Shown: positions 27,345 through 37,257 of the stretch, one piece after another
How positions within the stretch are numbered: position 1 is the stretch's first letter
How the letters are laid out: every line of letters starts with the position of its first letter
Source of the DNA: an uncultured Prevotellaceae bacterium
GTDB taxonomy: Bacteria > Bacteroidota > Bacteroidia > Bacteroidales > Bacteroidaceae
Reading direction: 5' to 3'
Assembly: GCA_902799905.1 (NCBI GenBank)
Contig: CADCCB010000012.1
Span: 1 to 64,000, forward strand
Length of the DNA: 64,000 bases
Notes under the pieces: generated by a model
Told to the model about the DNA's origin: nothing
The model's database searches: none
What the model saw: only the letters and a program-made list of their open reading frames with translations
Made by a program: the position numbers and the translations under genes

Positions 27345-28334
27345 ATGACCATCAATCACAAACTTATACTCAAGGAGGTCGAGGATTATGTATTCATAAC
27401 CCTTGGCCTCTTTCTGTATTCCTTTGGATTCACCGTATTTCTCATGCCCTACCAGATAGTGACTGGAGGCGTGACTGGTATATCGGCTATTATCTTCTAT
27501 GCCACGGGCTTTCCCATCGAATATACCTATTTCTTTATCAATGTCATATTGGGACTCATAGCCCTGCGCATACTGGGATGGAAATTTCTGTCAAAGACCA
27601 TCTATGCCTTTACCATGCTCTCATTCATGCTGGGCTTCTTCCAGCAACTGATGCCTGTCGATGAAGAAGGTCATTTCATCAAGATTCTGGGTGAAGGACA
27701 GAATTTCATGTCACTTCTCATCGGATGTATCATGACTGGTTCGGCTCTGGCTATTGTCTTCCTGAACAACGGCTCTACGGGCGGTACCGACATCATTGCC
27801 GCTTCTGTCAATAAATACCGTGATGTGTCGCTAGGGACGGTGTTGACATTCCTCGATCTGGTCATCATCTGCTCCTGTCTGCTCATTCCGCAGTTTGGTG
27901 AGCCGCTACATCGGGCCTATATGGTGGTGTTTGGTCTCTGTACAATGGTTGTCGAGAACTTCATGCTCGACTATCTGATGAACCGTCAGCGACAGTCTGT
28001 TCAGTTTCTCATCTTCTCCAACAAGTGGCAGGAGATAGCCAATGCCATTGGAACCAAAATGGATCATGGTGTTACCATTCTCGATGGTCACGGCTGGTAC
28101 ACAGGGGAAAAGCGCAAGGTGCTCTGCATCTTGGCCAAAAAACGTGAGAGCCTCACCATTTTCCGTCTCATTAAGATGATCGACCCTAATGCCTTTGTCA
28201 GTCAGAGTGCCGTTATTGGTGTTTTTGGTGAAGGTTTTGACCAAATCAAAGTAAAAGTAGAAAAAAATGAAAATAGTATTCGCAACCAACAACCAGCACA
28301 AACTGCAGGAGATACGCCAGATTCTGGGCAATAG
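27345..28334 (+). CDS. YitT family membrane protein (DUF161 plus DUF2179)
   Basis: The 329-residue protein has an N-terminal membrane part with about five or six helices ([61 protein letters not shown]) and the family-typical [24 protein letters not shown]. The C-terminal soluble domain (about 225-310, [28 protein letters not shown]) matches DUF2179, a PII-like fold. Transport function is suspected for the family but not established. The start codon directly abuts the leuS stop. The 3' end overlaps rdgB by 68 bp, which implies translational coupling. Confidence 0.88.
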   Translation: MTINHKLILKEVEDYVFITLGLFLYSFGFTVFLMPYQIVTGGVTGISAIIFYATGFPIEYTYFFINVILGLIALRILGWKFLSKTIYAFTMLSFMLGFFQQLMPVDEEGHFIKILGEGQNFMSLLIGCIMTGSALAIVFLNNGSTGGTDIIAASVNKYRDVSLGTVLTFLDLVIICSCLLIPQFGEPLHRAYMVVFGLCTMVVENFMLDYLMNRQRQSVQFLIFSNKWQEIANAIGTKMDHGVTILDGHGWYTGEKRKVLCILAKKRESLTIFRLIKMIDPNAFVSQSAVIGVFGEGFDQIKVKVEKNENSIRNQQPAQTAGDTPDSGQ

Positions 28335-28893
28335 CATCGAGGTGCTATCGCTCATGGATATCAACTGTGATGTTGACATACCTGAAACGGGAGAGACCCT
28401 TCAGGAGAATGCCTTGCAGAAGGCCCGCTATGTCTATGACAACTACCATCTGGACTGTTTTGCCGACGATACAGGCTTGGAGGTTGAGGCTCTGAATGGT
28501 GCCCCAGGCATCTATAGTGCCCGTTATGCCTCGCTCGAGAATGCCCAATGCCAGGCACATGATAGTGAGGCCAACATGAGTCGATTGTTGCGTGAATTAG
28601 GAGAAAATAACAATCGCCGTGCAAGATTCCGCACCGTTATTGCGTTAATTCAGAAGAAGGATGTCTGTCCTTGTGGCTGTACCAGCATCAAGCAGGAACA
28701 TCTGTTCGAAGGTATCGTCAATGGTGAGATAACACGTGAGCGGAGTGGGGTAGAGGGCTTCGGTTATGATCCTATTTTCCGTCCTGACGGCTATGACAAA
28801 ACATTTGCCGAACTGGGAGCCGATATCAAGAACCAAATCAGCCATAGGGCACGAGCCGTGAAGAAACTCTGTGAGTTTCTAACTGATAAATGA
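28267..28893 (+). CDS. rdgB: Non-canonical purine NTP pyrophosphatase (RdgB/HAM1)
   Basis: The house-cleaning enzyme converts dITP, ITP and XTP to monophosphates. The 208-residue protein has [20 protein letters not shown], the catalytic [22 protein letters not shown] and the C-terminal [23 protein letters not shown] and NQISHRARA. The start overlaps the YitT gene by 68 bp, but the N-terminal motif fixes it. An insert with CPCGC (about 139-143) between strands is common in Bacteroidales. Its last codons (LTDK-stop) lie in a TGATAAA heptad-period tract shared with the next leader. Confidence 0.95.
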   Translation: MKIVFATNNQHKLQEIRQILGNSIEVLSLMDINCDVDIPETGETLQENALQKARYVYDNYHLDCFADDTGLEVEALNGAPGIYSARYASLENAQCQAHDSEANMSRLLRELGENNNRRARFRTVIALIQKKDVCPCGCTSIKQEHLFEGIVNGEITRERSGVEGFGYDPIFRPDGYDKTFAELGADIKNQISHRARAVKKLCEFLTDK

Positions 28894-28921
28894 TAACTGA
28901 CAAATGATAAATAACAAAAGT

Positions 28922-30970
28922 ATGATGAAAGTATTGATACAACATAGTTTGAGATGGATGATAGTTTTATCATTTGTTATTTGTCATTTATCATATAGCC
29001 CTGCATGGGCACAAGTAGGCACGTGGAAGGCCTATATGGCATATTCAGAGCCTCAGCAAATCGTGAAGGCACAGAATACCCTTTTTGTCCGTGCTTCCAA
29101 CGATCTCTATCAGTATAATCTCAACGACAAGTCAATTACCACCTACGACAAGACCAACGTATTGAATGACAACAATATCAGGCTGATTGAGTGGAATACG
29201 GAAGCCAAGCGACTCATCATCGTCTATGACAATTCAAACATCGACATCATGGATGTGAATGGTGAAGTGAATAACCTTAGCGCCCTCTACAATATGACGA
29301 TGACGCAGGACAAGGGCATCAACAGCATCTACATGAATGGCATCTATGCCTATCTTTCTACTGATTTCGGCGTTATGAAAGTCAACATGCAGCGCTATGA
29401 GATCAGCGAAACCTATATGCTGAATCAAAACATACAATCTGTTACTATCAGTAATGGATTTATCTATGCACGCAATGATCAAAATGTGGTTTATAGTGCC
29501 AATATGAACGATAATCTCATTAATCAGAATAATTGGCAACAAACCGACAATTATCCCTCTTTTACTATCAATACAGCCGACTGGGACAACTATATAGAAA
29601 TAGTGAAGACGCTAAAGCCAGGTGGACCATACTATAACCAGTTCTACGAATCGAAAATCGTCAATGGAAAACTGTATACTACAGGTGGCGCATTCCGTTC
29701 TGGACAGATTGCACTCAATAATCCTGGCATCATACAGGAATATGACTTTGATACTTGGACAGTCTATCCAACCAATATCAATGAGATAACAGAAGTTTCT
29801 TACAAAGATATCAACTGCATAGATGTTGATCCTACCGATTACAACCATTTCTTTGCTGCTGGACGATGCGGTCTTTACGAATTCTCAAACGGTTCATTCA
29901 AGACACTCTATAACCAGCACAACAGTCCGTTAAAGCCTGCATTTGACCGTTCATTCTTATCAGACGGTTATACACTCGTTCATGGTATAAAATTTGATAG
30001 CGAGGGTAATCTTTGGGTTCTAAACAGTCAGACCAAGGATGTCAATCTGATGGTACTGGAAAAGAATGGAGAATGGAAGACTCATACCAAGAGTGAACTC
30101 TTCAACAGCAATGGTATCAGTAAACCTGGTTTGCGATGTATGATGTTCGACAGTAGTGGATTGCTCTGGTTTGTCAATACGCACTTTTCAGGACCTTCTG
30201 TACATTGTTATAGTACCCAGACAAACGAAATCCTTTCATATACCAAGTTCACCAACCAGGATGGTACGAACTATGAGAACTGCTATCCTTACGATATTCA
30301 GGAAGACAATCAAGGCAATATCTGGATAGCCACCAATCAAGGACCGTTTTATATTAAGAAAGAAGAGAAAGGCCAGAGCAATGCGACTCTCTATCAGGAA
30401 AAAGTACCCCGTAATGATGGTACAAATTATGCCGACTATCTGCTGAGTGGTATTCATACCAACGGTATAGCCATTGACGGTGGCGGCAGAAAATGGTTTG
30501 CAACCATCGGAAACGGCGTTTTTCTGGTTAGTGCAGACAATATGACGCAGTTACAGCATTTCACCGCTGAGAACTCTCCCTTGTTGTCTAACAATGTACA
30601 ATACATATCTATCAATCATTCATCAGGTGAAGTGTTCTTCCTCACAGACAAAGGACTCTGTTCTTACGTAGCCGATGCCACTATTGCCAGCGATGATATG
30701 CAGAAAGACAATGTCTATGCCTATCCTAATCCTGTAGAATCAGGCTATACAGGCATTATAACGGTCGTAGGACTGTCTTATGATGCTGATGTGAAGATTC
30801 TCACCAGTAGTGGCCGATTAGTGACTCAGGGACGCTCTAATGGCGGCACATTTACTTGGGACGGCATGGATACACAAGGTAAGCGTGTGGCCAGTGGCGT
30901 CTATATGGTTGCAGCGACAACCAGCGATGGAAATAAAGGAATAGTGTGTAAGATAGCCATCATCAATTAG
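28922..30970 (+). CDS. porZ: PorZ-like type IX secretion beta-propeller protein
   Basis: I choose the start at 28922 (MMKVLIQHSLRWM), because the ATG at 28904 lies in a repeat; the product is about 682 residues. A signal peptide ends at AWA-Q. GTWKAYMAYSEPQQIVKA then opens a two-bladed propeller arrangement of two-component-regulator-propeller repeats (LWVLNSQ, LLWFVNTHF, GNIWIATNQGPFYI, GRKWFATIGNGVFLV). A T9SS-type C-terminal domain follows (VYAYPNPVESGYTG to MVAATTSDGNKGIVCKIAIIN). In Porphyromonas, PorZ sits at the surface and supports A-LPS attachment of cargo. The signal-peptide codons VICHLS are themselves made from a heptad-type repeat. Confidence 0.82.
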   Translation: MMKVLIQHSLRWMIVLSFVICHLSYSPAWAQVGTWKAYMAYSEPQQIVKAQNTLFVRASNDLYQYNLNDKSITTYDKTNVLNDNNIRLIEWNTEAKRLIIVYDNSNIDIMDVNGEVNNLSALYNMTMTQDKGINSIYMNGIYAYLSTDFGVMKVNMQRYEISETYMLNQNIQSVTISNGFIYARNDQNVVYSANMNDNLINQNNWQQTDNYPSFTINTADWDNYIEIVKTLKPGGPYYNQFYESKIVNGKLYTTGGAFRSGQIALNNPGIIQEYDFDTWTVYPTNINEITEVSYKDINCIDVDPTDYNHFFAAGRCGLYEFSNGSFKTLYNQHNSPLKPAFDRSFLSDGYTLVHGIKFDSEGNLWVLNSQTKDVNLMVLEKNGEWKTHTKSELFNSNGISKPGLRCMMFDSSGLLWFVNTHFSGPSVHCYSTQTNEILSYTKFTNQDGTNYENCYPYDIQEDNQGNIWIATNQGPFYIKKEEKGQSNATLYQEKVPRNDGTNYADYLLSGIHTNGIAIDGGGRKWFATIGNGVFLVSADNMTQLQHFTAENSPLLSNNVQYISINHSSGEVFFLTDKGLCSYVADATIASDDMQKDNVYAYPNPVESGYTGIITVVGLSYDADVKILTSSGRLVTQGRSNGGTFTWDGMDTQGKRVASGVYMVAATTSDGNKGIVCKIAIIN

Positions 30971-30973
30971 AGT

Positions 30974-31930
30974 ATGAAAAGAATAGGGTGGATAGATTTC
31001 CTGCGTGGAACATCGATGATACTTATTCTTTTGTTCCATACGGAAGTATATTATAAGGAATCAGGCTACACACCCTATTACGTCTATACTACCAATGCCA
31101 TCATACTCTTCTATTTCCTGTCCGGATATGTGTTCTATCGTGAAGGTACATTCAGTCTGAAGAAGAAACTGAAGGCCATCGTCAGGTCGTTACTGATACC
31201 TTACTTCATATTCACTTCGTTGATAGCCGTTCCCAAACTGCTCGTCAGACAGGAGGCTATCGATGTGCAGGAAATCGTCATCAATATCCTGACTGGTCAG
31301 GCATCCTGGTTTATTGCTGCATTGATAGTTGGCGAAGTACTATTTACTATCCTGTTATGGATAAGTCGTGAAAAACAACGATGGTTATTAACAACTGCCA
31401 TTCTCTGTTTTATAATCTACTATTTAGTACCATTTTATGAACATAATTATTGGCGGTGGCAAGATGCTCTGTTAGCCTTCTGCTTCCTTTATTCAGGCTA
31501 TCTCTACCATCAATATGAAGAACTTTTCCACACTATCAACAAACCATTATATTCATCCTTATTATTATTGATACTTATCTTTATAAAAGTATATGAGGTT
31601 CATGTTGACTTGCCTATGCGAAACATCGCTGTTGAGAATATTCCGTTATTCATGGTCGATGCCTCCATTTGGCTTTTGTTCATCATCTCTGTCATCAGTT
31701 ATATTCCACGATGCAACATCATAGAATGGACGGGGCGACATTCCCTCATTTACTACTTCCTCTGTGGAGGATGTCCGCTATTGGTATCGATGATGATGAA
31801 TAGGATTGGATTCCCCTACGACGGCTACCTCTATCGTCATCTGATAGCCTTTTTGTTAATATATGTTTTCGCTACAGCGTTAACGTGGCTTATCTATAGG
31901 TTTATGCCCTTTTTAACTGGAAAAAAATGA
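30974..31930 (+). CDS. Acyltransferase family 3 membrane protein
   Basis: A multi-spanning O-acyltransferase, typically acetylating cell-surface sugars with the acyl donor supplied from the cytoplasm. The 318-residue protein starts MKRIGWIDFLRGTSMILILLFHTEV, with the R and the H of the family (RG and FH) visible. About ten hydrophobic helices follow, including FYFLSGYVFYREGTF, a hallmark of the family. It follows porZ by 3 bp and overlaps the CotH-like gene by 4 bp, so the three are co-transcribed. The acceptor is unknown; a surface polysaccharide or secreted cargo modification is possible from context. Confidence 0.85.
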   Translation: MKRIGWIDFLRGTSMILILLFHTEVYYKESGYTPYYVYTTNAIILFYFLSGYVFYREGTFSLKKKLKAIVRSLLIPYFIFTSLIAVPKLLVRQEAIDVQEIVINILTGQASWFIAALIVGEVLFTILLWISREKQRWLLTTAILCFIIYYLVPFYEHNYWRWQDALLAFCFLYSGYLYHQYEELFHTINKPLYSSLLLLILIFIKVYEVHVDLPMRNIAVENIPLFMVDASIWLLFIISVISYIPRCNIIEWTGRHSLIYYFLCGGCPLLVSMMMNRIGFPYDGYLYRHLIAFLLIYVFATALTWLIYRFMPFLTGKK

Positions 31931-33306
31931 AGTTACTATTACTACTGACAATATTCATCAATTCAAAAATTTCTGTCTTGGATATTGAAACCATCAATCA
32001 CGAGATGCCTGCATATTCCGTCGTCTATGCGCCAGAAGGATGCATAGGCACCAGTATTACAGACAATCAATATGTACCAGGAAGAATGACTATGACACTT
32101 CATGGCGATACGCTATATGACAGCAAGGAATATGAAAAAGATGTCTCCGGCATGAGAATCAAGGTACGTGGTAACAGCACAGGAGCCTTTATGGCTCAAC
32201 ATCCTTATAAAATAAAACTATCCAAGAAATACGATTTGCTGCATCGTGATGACAAAGCATACAGACACAAAGAATGGCTATTGTTGCCAATGTATGTATG
32301 GAACAAGAAAATGACTAATCAGGAGAGTAATATCCTGAATATTGCAGGATTAACAGTCAGCAGAATCATCGGTATGCCTTGGACACCAGAATATGATTTT
32401 GTGAATGTAACGATAAATGGAGAGTATCAAGGTATGTACTATCTGATAGAGCCAGTCTCAAGGGGCGAAAAAAGAGTGAATATAGACGATACTGGCTTCC
32501 TCATAGAGCATGATACATTCTGGTGGAACGAAGAAACATACTTTAAAACGGATCGCCAGATCAGCACTTGTGCATATACCTATAAATATCCGGATAGCGA
32601 CGACGTCACAGAAGACATTCAAAGCGCCATGATACGCGATATGAACGAAGCAGAAAAACTAATCTATGAGAACGGAGACATCAGACTGGCAATTGATGTG
32701 GAATCGTTTGCCAAATGGATACTTGTTCACGACATACTTGGTACTGACGATACTGCAGGATGCAACCGCTTTCTATGCAGAAAAAGCGATGCATCACCAC
32801 TCGAAATGGGACCTACATGGGATTATGACTCATCATTCAGAAGCGACGATTGGAGCACACAGCACATATCCTCCTGGTTTTATTATCCGCAACTCTTCCA
32901 AAACAAAGACTTCGTTAACGTCTATATCAGTCTATGGAACAACATCAGGCCTACATTGATGGATCAAATCACAACAGCCTTTGATGAAGTATGGCAAAAA
33001 TACGGTCAAGTGTTTGATGAAAATATGAAGATTCATCAGACAGTCTATCCTGACGAAGGGCATCAAGCGTTGAAGGCACAGATTGACGAAGTATTAGAAA
33101 GATTCAACGAAAGAATAACCATTCTTGATAACCTAATGACTCAATACGACACATCCAACCTTATCAAGACAACAAGTCAAAGGCCCTTCACTACAGGTAT
33201 AACTGATATGATGGGACGCAAATGCCAACATAAGAATAACGTGCCTAAAGGTTTTTACCTTTATCAATACGATGATGGTACTATCAAGAAGAAGATAGTA
33301 AAATGA
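31927..33306 (+). CDS. CotH kinase-like secreted protein
   Basis: The 459-residue protein has a short N-terminal hydrophobic segment (signal-like, 1-13). A CotH-type atypical kinase domain follows: GMRIKVRGNST with KIKLSKKYDLL (nucleotide-side), WLLLPMYVWNKKM, NGEYQGMYYLIEPV, DILGTDDTAGCNRFLCRK and the catalytic-like GPTWDYDSSF. Spore-coat CotH phosphorylates proteins; secreted Bacteroidetes members often accompany carbohydrate or cell-surface clusters. The C-terminus (DMMGRKCQ then GFYLYQYDDGTIKKKIVK) resembles the short T9SS-type tail seen on other secreted proteins in this window. The 5' end overlaps the acyltransferase by 4 bp. Confidence 0.85.
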   Translation: MKLLLLLTIFINSKISVLDIETINHEMPAYSVVYAPEGCIGTSITDNQYVPGRMTMTLHGDTLYDSKEYEKDVSGMRIKVRGNSTGAFMAQHPYKIKLSKKYDLLHRDDKAYRHKEWLLLPMYVWNKKMTNQESNILNIAGLTVSRIIGMPWTPEYDFVNVTINGEYQGMYYLIEPVSRGEKRVNIDDTGFLIEHDTFWWNEETYFKTDRQISTCAYTYKYPDSDDVTEDIQSAMIRDMNEAEKLIYENGDIRLAIDVESFAKWILVHDILGTDDTAGCNRFLCRKSDASPLEMGPTWDYDSSFRSDDWSTQHISSWFYYPQLFQNKDFVNVYISLWNNIRPTLMDQITTAFDEVWQKYGQVFDENMKIHQTVYPDEGHQALKAQIDEVLERFNERITILDNLMTQYDTSNLIKTTSQRPFTTGITDMMGRKCQHKNNVPKGFYLYQYDDGTIKKKIVK

Positions 33307-33604
33307 CTGAAGGATAACCATACATGAGGTTCTACTGGGCTTCTTTTTATTCCGATGCTTCGCAACCTCCGTTCCGATGCTTCCTTAGGGGGGTAAGGAA
33401 GCATTCCTTCGACTGATACAAAGCATCGGAACGGGTCGTAGATGACGTTCGGACGATCCCTCCGAGGCATTCCGATGGATACCCTTTAGCAAGTTTATAT
33501 GTTTAGATGTTTAGAAGTTTAGTTTTTTAGTATAAATGTAAACATAAAAAATTTAATATTTTTCTTTTTTACTATAAATTCTAAACATCTAAACTTCTAA
33601 ACTC
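33307..33604. other. Non-coding gap holding MITE copy 2 and an octamer-period hairpin
   Basis: There is no gene in this convergent gap. It holds the MITE-like copy (33350-33452) and two octamer-period tracts (about 33493-33530 and 33580-33612). The tracts are inverted relative to each other and can fold into one long A/T-rich hairpin, probably acting as a bidirectional terminator for the two converging genes. Confidence 0.7.
33350..33452 (-). repeat. MITE-like structured repeat, copy 2
   Basis: On the minus strand this matches 534-658: CCGAACGTCATCTACG, CCGATGCTTTG, the TAAGGAAGCAT hairpin and GAGGtTGCGAAGCATCGGAA. The central stem here has 11-bp perfect arms (33377-33387 and 33394-33404) around GGGGGG. 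It lacks the 22-bp internal duplication of copy 1. Confidence 0.7.
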
Positions 33605-34681
33605 CTAAACTTTAACTGAACGTCTCCCCGACAATATATTGGTTACTCTTGGCATATACCTATTCATTATCCAAAACATAGCAACACATAGCAGTATAGT
33701 TATGCTGACAATGAACAAATAGTAGAAGTAAAGCAATATGTCGTTATTGATGTGGTTCAGTATGCTATTTGATATATGCATCAAAGGAGCCGTAAACAAC
33801 CTATGAACGGCAAAGATAAAAAAGACGCTGGAAGACAACAGGGCACACTCACGCCAATGATGGTGTTCTATCATGTAAGTGACTAATGAAAGTACACCCA
33901 TTTGCAACAATAAAGAGGAGAAAAACGCTACATATTCATTATCAATCATGATGCTGGACAACGATATAAGGATGATGACAATAACTGTCCATAGAGGAAT
34001 ATGCCTTAAATGGTTGATAAGATTGATATGCATGATTGAAATGTATGCTCCAAGACAAAAATAGGCTATACCCGCATTGTTCACTCCTGGTATGTCCACC
34101 TGATAATCAATCAGACACAAGGCTAAGAATAGCAGTAAAAAGAAATGACGTGTAAACTGAATGAGTTTATAAATGACAGGACTTAGCAAAATACTTAAGA
34201 AGAGACATTGAATAAACCAAAAAACGCCTACCAAACAAGCAGGCTGGTCATCGGCCAAATGGCTTATTTGTCTGATATCCCAAAATATCCATAAGTAATC
34301 AGTCAAACTGAAATCTGCTATTCGCTTATGCAACAATAACAAAACATCGGGCTTGAAGTATTGCTGGATAGCGATGATACAGAAATAGAGAATATTCCAT
34401 ATTATATAAGGTATCAATAAGGTGTATATGCGGCTGGATAGTTTGGTTTTATACAATGTCATATTAAAGGTTCCCTCCTTGAAAAAGAGTAAACCTGAAA
34501 TGAAAAAGAATATGGGAACACTTACCCACACTAACTTCTGGGTAAGCGAAAAAAGAAACGAAAAAAGAGTTCTTGACTCTAATTCTGGATGGAATAACAC
34601 TATATTACAATGAATGACTACCACAGCAGCCATCATTGGAAAACGTATAAAAGATATAACACGCGATGTCAGTCCATCCAT
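33605..34681 (-). CDS. Acyltransferase family 3 (OafA/YrhL-like) membrane protein
   Basis: The 358-residue protein has about ten hydrophobic helices, starting with SRVISFIRFPMMAAVVVIHCNIVLF (R and H of the family). It includes KLVWVSVPIFFFISGLLFFKEGTF, the second hallmark. Like its neighbour at 30974 it should move acyl groups (often acetyl) onto a surface glycan or lipid, but the two are not closely similar. The C-terminal residues VKV and the stop codon lie inside an octamer-period repeat. It lies 13 bp after nadA and is probably in the same transcript, without an obvious functional link. Confidence 0.8.
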   Translation of the reverse strand: MDGLTSRVISFIRFPMMAAVVVIHCNIVLFHPELESRTLFSFLFSLTQKLVWVSVPIFFFISGLLFFKEGTFNMTLYKTKLSSRIYTLLIPYIIWNILYFCIIAIQQYFKPDVLLLLHKRIADFSLTDYLWIFWDIRQISHLADDQPACLVGVFWFIQCLFLSILLSPVIYKLIQFTRHFFLLLFLALCLIDYQVDIPGVNNAGIAYFCLGAYISIMHINLINHLRHIPLWTVIVIILISLSSIMIDNEYVAFFSSLLLQMGVLSLVTYMIEHHHWRECALLSSSVFFIFAVHRLFTAPLMHISNSILNHINNDILLYFYYLFIVSITILLCVAMFWIMNRYMPRVTNILSGRRSVKV

Positions 34682-34694
34682 TTACATGTCTCTT

Positions 34695-35687
34695 TTAACT
34701 CAATGCAAGCATCTTTTCTATTGGCTTTACTGCATCTTTGGCAATTTCTGGATCTACCTCTACTGAAGGCCATTCGTACTTCAGACAGTTGTAGATTTTC
34801 AAGAGTGTATTCATCTTCATATATTGACACTCGTTACAACTGCATTCCAATCCGCTCTCACTGATTTCTGGCGGCACAGGGATGAATTCCTTATCAGGAC
34901 AGGTACGTTGCATCTCATGCAGTATTCCAGCCTCTGTAGCCACTATAAACTGCTTTTGGTTACTCTGCTGCGCATAGGTCAACATCGTGGCTGTAGAGCC
35001 CTTTATATCGGCTACGGCAAGCACTGGAGCCTTACACTCAAGATGAGCCATCACCACAGCATCAGGATATTGCTTCTTCAGTTCCAATATCTTACTGACT
35101 GAAAAACGCTCGTGGACATGACAGCCACCATTCCACAACAACATCTGTCGGCCTGTCACTTCATTGATATAGTTGCCCAGATTATAATCAGGACCGAAGA
35201 TAAATTTTCCATCCTCAGGCAACTGATCGACTACTTTCTTGGCATTACCACTGGTGACAACTACATCCGTCAGAGCCTTAACTGCAGCCGTCGTATTGAC
35301 ATAAGAGATAACCTGATAGCCAGGATGCTCATCCTTGAATTTCTCCAAGTCCTCGGCCTTACAAGAATCAGCCAACGAACAGCCAGCATTCAAGTCAGGA
35401 CAAAGCACAGTTTTATCAGGTGACAGCAATTTACAGGTTTCAGCCATAAAGTGAACACCACACATCACCATGATCTTGGCATCTGTCTCAGCAGCCTTGC
35501 GAGCCAAAGCCAGCGAGTCGCCAACAAAGTCGGCCACCTCCTGTATGTCACCTATAGTATAATAGTGAGCCAGTATGATGGCATCTTTCTCTTTACAAAG
35601 TCTGCGAATCTCAGCCTTCAGGTCTATGTTCTCTGCTACAGGCTCATCGATAAAGCCCTGTTCAATCCACTCGTTTTTCAACACCAT
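34695..35687 (-). CDS. nadA: Quinolinate synthase A
   Basis: The enzyme condenses iminoaspartate with dihydroxyacetone phosphate to quinolinate in NAD synthesis, using an oxygen-sensitive [4Fe-4S] cluster. The 330-residue protein shows AIILAHYYTIGDIQEVADFVGDS, VMCGVHFMAETCKLL with the first cysteine ligand, and LCPDLNAGCSLADSC. The last cysteine region is SGLECSCNECQYMKMNTL. The length is typical of the shorter NadA type. nadB and nadC are not nearby. The start lies at the edge of the candidate origin region. Confidence 0.96.
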   Translation of the reverse strand: MVLKNEWIEQGFIDEPVAENIDLKAEIRRLCKEKDAIILAHYYTIGDIQEVADFVGDSLALARKAAETDAKIMVMCGVHFMAETCKLLSPDKTVLCPDLNAGCSLADSCKAEDLEKFKDEHPGYQVISYVNTTAAVKALTDVVVTSGNAKKVVDQLPEDGKFIFGPDYNLGNYINEVTGRQMLLWNGGCHVHERFSVSKILELKKQYPDAVVMAHLECKAPVLAVADIKGSTATMLTYAQQSNQKQFIVATEAGILHEMQRTCPDKEFIPVPPEISESGLECSCNECQYMKMNTLLKIYNCLKYEWPSVEVDPEIAKDAVKPIEKMLALS

Positions 35688-36058
35688 ATCATTTATTTAT
35701 TTTTTCTTTTTCTTTTTTAAAAATAGAAATGAGTAGTATGATGTGCCGTTGATAAGTTGAAAACTTATTAGCCTTTTTCTTGCTCATTTCTTTATTCACT
35801 TGTGATATTAGTCTATCCACACGCTCTGTTCATTGTTTCTTATTGAAAATGAGACAAGTGTGATAGTTATCCACAGTTTCGTATTTCGGTGCAAAATTAC
35901 TAAGTTTATATTTTTTTTCAGCAAAAAAGCGTGGAAAATTTTAAAAAAAGTGTATAAAAAAGACGTGGATATCTACACCCACGTCTCTTCTATTGGATAT
36001 CCACATTGTTATTCACACACTTATCCACAAAGTTTTCCACACCAATATCTCTCATTTC
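35688..36058. other. Candidate replication origin (oriC): DnaA-box cluster with AT-rich DNA
   Basis: This 371-bp gap has no gene. Perfect DnaA boxes TTATCCACA occur at 35867-35875 and 36021-36029, and TTATTCACA at 36009-36017. Near matches are at 35813-35821 (CTATCCACA), 35997-36005 (ATATCCACA) and 36033-36041 (TTTTCCACA), all on the plus strand. AT-rich stretches that could unwind lie at about 35696-35730 and 35890-35960. Two stems are present: 35752-35758 with 35762-35768, and AGACGTGG (35961-35968) with CCACGTCT (35979-35986). Gene orientation does not favour an origin here, since genes on both sides point toward it, so the call stays tentative. Confidence 0.55.
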
Positions 36059-37228
36059 TCATCTTTCATCTCTCATTTCTCGAGAATCCAGTAAGTATCG
36101 GTCTATGAATGACTGCACAATAGGCCATTGGCTTTGTGGCAATTGACAATGTCCATGTTGTCCGACAATGCTCCATGCCATTCTATCTGGTATACCAAAA
36201 AACTTCCATACACAATGGGCGGCTTCGGCAGAGACTTGCATCGACTCGTCGGCAAGCCATTCGTAGTCAGGATTACCTAACAAGAGTAAGGCTCGTGGAC
36301 AGATCATTGCACACAATTCATGCTGGTCGTAGGGGAGTTGATAGACGCTGTCACCATGGAAATTCTCCTTCTGACTCTCCAAGAACCAGTGATAGTCGGT
36401 CTTATCAATGTCTTCCAGTTTTTTTCCTGCCAATGTCAACTCGTGCGACTTTCTCCATACTGCAGCACCACCTCCACCAGGTTCTTGTGCAATGGTCAGA
36501 GCGATACGCTCATCGAAGGCACCACAGTAGAGAGCCATCTTGCCGGCATAAGAACATCCTGTCACACTAATATGTTTCGTATCTATCTTGGTTGCTTCTG
36601 GTCCCAACTGCTGTAATCCGTCAATCAGACGACTCATTCCCCACGCCCATTCACTGTAGGCTCCATTGTCCTTCAGGGTAGGGTAGAGGCGGTCAAAATG
36701 ATGTTCGCCCCGTTCGTGGTGTTTACCCCACTGCTTGTAGTCATTAACCTGTGCTGAGACAAAGGTTGCGGTGGCAATAGGCTTGTCTTCTAATAGTTGA
36801 CGAGGCAGGGCTATCATATCGGTGCCTATCATTAGTGCGTATGGAGCGTTACCTGTCTTGGGATAATGAATCTCAGATTTCAGCGTCAATGTCTCCTTAT
36901 CCACTGTGACATCCACTATCAGTGTGTCACCCTCCATACGGGCTTTCACCTGTGCTGGTTCCACGGTAGGTTTTACACCAATGCCGTAGTGTTGTATAAG
37001 ATGACCAATGTCACTGCGACGTTTAGCCCAGTCGTTGAAACTACTGACACCCTCTAAGGCATTTGGCAGTTCATGGATCACAGGCAACTGATCAGCATCT
37101 GGCATTTGTGGCACAGCAAAGTGCTTGCCGGTATGCTCAACCTCATAGACATAAGGCACATCTTGGGCCGCTACGGTTTGAAAGCCTGTTATGAGTGCGG
37201 TTATACATAAGAAAATAGATACTCTCAT
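36059..37228 (-). CDS. CE15-type glucuronoyl methylesterase
   Basis: The secreted alpha/beta hydrolase should cleave ester bonds between 4-O-methylglucuronic acid of xylan and lignin or methyl groups. The 389-residue protein has a signal peptide (cleavage near VAA-QDV). The CE15 serine motif is VTGCSYAGKMAL (Ser226), and the acid and arginine segment is AQEPGGGGAAVWRKS (Glu249). The catalytic histidine is in GQHGHCQLP (His360). It is the 3'-most gene of the minus-strand xylan cluster. The last residues SREMRDER and the stop are encoded by a heptad-period tract (TCTCATT-type), so the native C-terminus probably ended near DRYLL. Confidence 0.85.
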   Translation of the reverse strand: MRVSIFLCITALITGFQTVAAQDVPYVYEVEHTGKHFAVPQMPDADQLPVIHELPNALEGVSSFNDWAKRRSDIGHLIQHYGIGVKPTVEPAQVKARMEGDTLIVDVTVDKETLTLKSEIHYPKTGNAPYALMIGTDMIALPRQLLEDKPIATATFVSAQVNDYKQWGKHHERGEHHFDRLYPTLKDNGAYSEWAWGMSRLIDGLQQLGPEATKIDTKHISVTGCSYAGKMALYCGAFDERIALTIAQEPGGGGAAVWRKSHELTLAGKKLEDIDKTDYHWFLESQKENFHGDSVYQLPYDQHELCAMICPRALLLLGNPDYEWLADESMQVSAEAAHCVWKFFGIPDRMAWSIVGQHGHCQLPQSQWPIVQSFIDRYLLDSREMRDER

Positions 37229-37257
37229 TACTTCTCAGTCATTTTACTCTTCACCCT

